Shown here piece after piece: positions 47,138-50,558 of a stretch of DNA of 50,558 bases. Every line of letters begins with the position of its first letter. Positions within the stretch are counted from its first letter, which is position 1. The notes below the pieces were generated by a model. That model saw only the letters and a program-made list of their open reading frames with translations. It was not told where the DNA came from and did no database searches. The DNA lies in NCBI GenBank assembly GCA_034659475.1, contig JAYEHK010000073.1, positions 1 through 50,558 on the forward strand, read 5' to 3'. Origin of the DNA: JAYEHK01 sp034659475 (GTDB lineage: Bacteria > Bacillota > Syntrophomonadia > Syntrophomonadales > Syntrophomonadaceae). Made by a program: the position numbers and the translations under genes.

Positions 47138-47860
47138 TTATAGCTCCCAGCCCAAGATATTTTTAAGCACTTCTTTGTTCAAGATTTCGTCATAGGAACC
47201 GCTGGCCACAATCTGTCCCTGTCGCATCACCATAATGGTGTCCGCAAAAGGGGGAATCATGTTCAACTCGTGGGTAACCATAAGCGTTGTTAGATGCTTT
47301 TCGATGTGTAATTGATAGACCCAATCCACCAGCTCCCTGCCTGCGTCCCAGTCCAGGCTAGACGTTGGTTCATCCAAAAGAAATAAGATGGGCTCCTGGA
47401 AGATTGCCCTCGCTATCGTCGCCTTCTGGAACTCCCCTCCCGAGAGCTTTCCCACAGGACGATTAAATAGATGTTCAATGCTCAGATCTTGAGCCACTCT
47501 TCGTGCTTCTTCATGATCCTTTCGGGAATACGGCTTTAATAATCCTTTCTTCCCACAGCGACCACTTAGAATGAGATCTTCAACAGACAATGGGGTGCGC
47601 GGATCAACCGGCCAATGCTGCGGAACATAAGCAATCTCCCTGCGAAGTTCCATCAGATTGCTGTCCCGTAGCTCCTGCCCGTTTATCCACAAATTCCCTT
47701 CCACCTTCGCCAGGCCATTCAAACCCTTGAGCAGTGTGGATTTCCCCGACCCATTGGGTCCTACAACCACCACAAACTGATGCGGATCAATCTGCAGGGA
47801 CAGTTCTTTAATGATCACCTCCGTGCCATACGCAGCCGAAACCTTCTCCGCCCTGATCAT
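47138..47860 (-). CDS. Metal (zinc/manganese-type) ABC transporter ATPase
   Basis: A 240-aa ATPase: Walker A GPNGSGKSTLLKGL (about 36-49), signature LSGGEFQKATIARA and Walker B ILFLLDEPTSSLD. The Q-loop block IAYVPQHWPVDPRTPLSVEDLI has the pattern seen in ZnuC/MntB-type ATPases. Its ATG overlaps the stop of the binding-protein gene by 4 bases. A 50-bp-arm palindrome separates it from the permease. Confidence 0.88.
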   Translation of the reverse strand: MIRAEKVSAAYGTEVIIKELSLQIDPHQFVVVVGPNGSGKSTLLKGLNGLAKVEGNLWINGQELRDSNLMELRREIAYVPQHWPVDPRTPLSVEDLILSGRCGKKGLLKPYSRKDHEEARRVAQDLSIEHLFNRPVGKLSGGEFQKATIARAIFQEPILFLLDEPTSSLDWDAGRELVDWVYQLHIEKHLTTLMVTHELNMIPPFADTIMVMRQGQIVASGSYDEILNKEVLKNILGWEL

Positions 47861-48732
47861 TGTTGTTTCCTTTGTTCATCCCAGGCGGTGATCACTTCCT
47901 GAACATTTGCGTCTAACTCCGCAAAATAGTCGCCGTCTTCCGCTAACATCCCCGGGAAAAACGTCGTACCAATATTTTTCGCACCAATCGCATTGGCTAT
48001 CTCCTTGCCTTCTCCGGGACCCGCCTGCAGATGGTCAACCACCAGGCTTACCTTTTCTCTCGAACCAATATTGATCAATTCTCTGATCATTGCAGGTGTT
48101 AGATCATCCGGACAGGGATAGGTTCCCACTACCTCAAATCCCATCCATTCAAGCAAGCCCTTCTGAAATTCATGACAAATCACCTTGCCTTGATAGGTCT
48201 CATGCGCTTGAAAGATTTGCTGATAATTTACTGACACCCGATCGATTTCTGCCCTATAGGCAGCAGCATTTTCTTCAAAGATATCTGCCTTTTGAGGAAA
48301 AATACGCTTCATTTCATTCTTCACTTTTTCGGTGGCTTCTTTTTGTTTCCCCGGTTCCATCCAGGCACCAATTACTTCTATCCTCACAACTTGCAAATCG
48401 GGATTATCAACACTATCCACAACTTTATCCACAAACGGTTCAAAAGTATGTGCAAAAATTACGCAACAATCACTAAAACCGACCACATCCGACGGCTTAA
48501 TATCAAAATGCCCGGGGCAAATCGTGGGCGGAACAATCGGCCCAACAACCTCTACTTCCTCTCTTCCAACAGCTCGCACCAAACAACTCATCTGCGAACT
48601 GCTAACCCCGATTTTAAATAAATCGCTGTCTTCTAAGCTATGTGTCTCCACAGGCTGATTACAACCACCCAGTAACAAAGTGCACAGCGTTGCTATCAGC
48701 AACACATAGACAACTGTTTTGTTATGCAACAT
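47857..48732 (-). CDS. Metal ABC transporter substrate-binding lipoprotein (ZnuA/TroA-like)
   Basis: A 291-aa secreted lipoprotein; signal peptide VVYVLLIATLCTLLLGGC with lipobox Cys24. It has the cluster A-I type pattern with His in PGHFDIKPSDV, His in FAHTFEPF, His in ICHEFQKGLLEWMG and Asp/His in VVDHLQ, which could bind zinc or manganese. It is unusual in having Cys residues near the sites (PPTICPGH, SDCCVIFAH, TYPCPDD) and in lacking the His-rich loop of ZnuA. It is the first gene of the importer operon, and its stop overlaps the ATPase start. The ion is not determined by sequence. Confidence 0.78.
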   Translation of the reverse strand: MLHNKTVVYVLLIATLCTLLLGGCNQPVETHSLEDSDLFKIGVSSSQMSCLVRAVGREEVEVVGPIVPPTICPGHFDIKPSDVVGFSDCCVIFAHTFEPFVDKVVDSVDNPDLQVVRIEVIGAWMEPGKQKEATEKVKNEMKRIFPQKADIFEENAAAYRAEIDRVSVNYQQIFQAHETYQGKVICHEFQKGLLEWMGFEVVGTYPCPDDLTPAMIRELINIGSREKVSLVVDHLQAGPGEGKEIANAIGAKNIGTTFFPGMLAEDGDYFAELDANVQEVITAWDEQRKQQ

Positions 48733-48778
48733 GAATCCCCCCTAAAACGGTAGTTTTTCGTTAATTTTGAATGTTTCT

Positions 48779-48787
48779 ATTATAGCA
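48779..48787 (-). promoter_or_regulatory. Extended -10 promoter of the metal importer operon
   Basis: The minus strand reads TGCTATAAT, an extended -10 (TGn plus a perfect TATAAT), about 46 bp before the lipoprotein start. No good -35 is visible, as is usual for extended -10 promoters. I could not find a clear Zur- or MntR-type operator. The rest of the gap to 49071 is AT-rich and holds nothing else I can support. Confidence 0.6.
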
Positions 48788-49071
48788 CAGAACGAATCAA
48801 CACTGGTTTCGTTTTATGCAACGATCGTCAACTGGCGCAAACGGATGATGGACATTCCGCAGCCAAACACCATTTTACATTTGAACAATCTTCCCGATAA
48901 CCCACCTTTGTTTTTTCTTGTAAAAAGTTGTAATATAGTTTATGAAGAATAAATTATCATTTTAGTAATATACGTTGAAAAAATTTATGTACTTTGTTGT
49001 GATATGTATGTTAACAAAATTCCATCTAATACGTAAGTACTTGTATTAAATTGTATGAGGGGGAATATTCT

Positions 49072-50475
49072 GTGGGCAATCACCTTATTGAGGAAAACAC
49101 TGCATTAAATCATCTCCGTTTATTAAAGGTACTGACAATCCTGACGGTTTTAATTACCGCAGGCACTTTCGGCGTTTATTTTTCAGGACATCTATCAAAA
49201 AGTATGACCCTCCTTCACCTTATCAGCTGGACAGTTGGAGCATATACTCTAATTGGTGTGGGATGGTGGCTTGGAAAAGCCAAAAACTCCTCCAACTCGA
49301 CAAAATACTTCCTGGTTGCAATCTTATTTGTTGTCGTATTTAGCTGCCGTGTTCTCTCACCTATTCACGAAACATCCGTACTTGCCTTTGTAATCATTGT
49401 AATGTCTATGTTTTATTTTGATCCCAGATTAACCCTGGCCGTTAGTGTAGCCTGCATTGTAGGTGACATTATTCTTTTGATTACAATACCTGTATTAAAA
49501 ATCCCCCAAAATGTTATCGCCATGCGCTATATAGCCTATATCTTCACGACCATCGCCGCCTATTACGGTACAATAGCAACCACACGTGTACTCTATTTGG
49601 CTGCCGACAGGGAAGAACAGGCGACTGCATCCCAAGCACTGCTTCTTCAGGAAGCCTCCAGACTTCAACAACAATCTTCACAATTGGAACAAACCTCAAA
49701 GAATCTCCTGACCGTCAGCGAAAGAAACCGCCAGGCTGTCAACCAAATGGAATCAGGCAGTAACGAAGTGGCGTCAACGGCAGGCGAGCAGGCAAAAGAA
49801 TCGGAAGACATGCAGATGTCCATCGGGAACATGATGGAAGATCTCAAACAGGTTGCTGAAAAGATTGAAATGATCAATACCCATGCCAATGAATTTGTGA
49901 AAATTATTCAGCTAGGCAAAGAGGCCTCTGATAAACAAAAGAACAGCCTTAATAATACGAAGAAAGTTAATGAAAACCTGACCCATATGGTTGACGTATT
50001 AGACAAACAATCCCAGGAAATCGGAGCCATTGTAACCAGCATCAGCAAGATTGCATCACAGACCGCCTTACTTGCACTCAACGCCGCCATAGAAGCGGCT
50101 CGTGCAGGCGAAGCCGGAAAAGGATTTGCTGTGGTTGCAGAGGAAGTGAGAAAGCTAGCTGATCAGTCTTCCCTCGCCGCTCAAGGAATTGGACAGATCA
50201 TTGGTGAGGTTCAGCAAAATACGCAAAAAACGGTCATCGGCATCAAACAATCAAACAGCGCCTTTGAAGACCAAAAACAAGCGACTGAAAGCAATCAACA
50301 GGCGTTTAACAGTATTAATGAGCAGAGCAAAAAAATCGCCATTCAGATCACGCAAGCCGTAGAACTAATAAAGCACATGTCTACCGCAGGTCAGGAAGCG
50401 GAAACCTCCATTCAAAATATGGCCGCATATTGGGTTTGTTTAGAATTCCGTGTAAACACAAATTTAATAACTTGA
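49072..50475 (+). CDS. Methyl-accepting chemotaxis protein with six-helix membrane domain, C-terminally truncated
   Basis: The first 170 residues form about six hydrophobic helices (VLTILTVLITAGTFGVYF, ..., AVSVACIVGDIILLITIPV) with no large outside sensor loop. A linker and the MCP signalling domain follow, with tip ALLALNAAIEAARAGEAGKGFAV. A normal receptor would have two antiparallel arms of similar length around the tip. Here the first arm is about 145 residues, but the second stops after about 90, at SIQNMAA. It is followed by 15 unrelated residues (YWVCLEFRVNTNLIT). It therefore lacks about 40-55 residues. The GTG at 49072 is eight bases after GAGGGGG; the frame opens at a TTG at 49051. 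It may be a broken gene, an insertion junction or an assembly error. Confidence 0.75.
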   Translation: MGNHLIEENTALNHLRLLKVLTILTVLITAGTFGVYFSGHLSKSMTLLHLISWTVGAYTLIGVGWWLGKAKNSSNSTKYFLVAILFVVVFSCRVLSPIHETSVLAFVIIVMSMFYFDPRLTLAVSVACIVGDIILLITIPVLKIPQNVIAMRYIAYIFTTIAAYYGTIATTRVLYLAADREEQATASQALLLQEASRLQQQSSQLEQTSKNLLTVSERNRQAVNQMESGSNEVASTAGEQAKESEDMQMSIGNMMEDLKQVAEKIEMINTHANEFVKIIQLGKEASDKQKNSLNNTKKVNENLTHMVDVLDKQSQEIGAIVTSISKIASQTALLALNAAIEAARAGEAGKGFAVVAEEVRKLADQSSLAAQGIGQIIGEVQQNTQKTVIGIKQSNSAFEDQKQATESNQQAFNSINEQSKKIAIQITQAVELIKHMSTAGQEAETSIQNMAAYWVCLEFRVNTNLIT

Positions 50476-50558
50476 AAACAATACGATTTTTAAATCAAAA
50501 TGCGGATTTACTCTCCTTTGGAATTCGACCATAATCTACATTCCTGGTGAACCCCTGA

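Overview
This window looks like a chromosomal segment of a motile, probably anaerobic member of the Firmicutes (Clostridia). The signs are AGGAGG-type ribosome binding sites, frequent TTG and GTG starts, the gene order uvrB-uvrA ... minJ-like - ctpB ... ftsX-ftsE ... prfB ... secA-hpf ... fliS-flaG (as around the Bacillus subtilis hag-secA-ftsEX-uvrBA region), a B. subtilis-type SOS box, and a sigma-D type flagellar promoter. Ten Ns and a 26-base G run near 4.7 kb show it is a draft scaffold. I cannot name the species.

Region 1 (1-4650, minus strand): an anaerobic carnitine/crotonobetaine operon, caiT-caiA-caiB-fixA (fixA cut by the window edge). Import or antiport, CoA transfer and crotonobetainyl-CoA reduction fed by an electron-transfer flavoprotein fit together. 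The upstream region holds a perfect -24/-12 (sigma-54) promoter and two copies of a palindrome 74 bp apart, which look like enhancer sites. Region 2 (4650-12450): a scaffold gap and low-complexity artefact, a phosphoglucose/phosphomannose isomerase coupled to a ROK sugar kinase, a tandem pair of Cof-type HAD phosphatases, a small membrane protein and a large chemoreceptor. Region 3 (12450-20060): uvrB, uvrA and uvrC in transcription order; a LexA/DinR-type box overlaps the -35 of the uvrB promoter.

Region 4 (20500-38730, minus strand): a cell-division, secretion and flagellar block. It holds a twin-P-loop ATPase, a MinJ-like PDZ membrane protein, the S41 protease CtpB, an M23 murein hydrolase with coiled coil, FtsX-FtsE, a split transketolase, prfB with an intact programmed +1 frameshift, motB-motA, secA, long-form hpf, a zinc-ribbon protein, two FliT/FlgN-like small proteins, fliS and flaG. 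flaG has a sigma-D type promoter. Region 5 (38950-45710, plus strand): a dipeptide-type ABC importer (two permeases, two ATPases, binding lipoprotein) followed by a metal-dependent amidohydrolase, probably one operon. Region 6 (46180-48790, minus strand): a zinc/manganese-type ABC importer. Region 7 (49070-50475, plus strand): a chemoreceptor whose signalling domain ends early.

The most striking unexplained structure is intergenic. At least ten gaps carry mosaic elements with terminal inverted repeats built on AATAGACGC(G/T)GAC-type units plus other recurring modules. Three or four gaps carry REP-like palindromes in which a GGGGACGG-type loop is conserved while the stem bases change in a compensating way. 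No transposase is encoded here, so both look like non-autonomous elements. No rRNA, tRNA or CRISPR array was seen.
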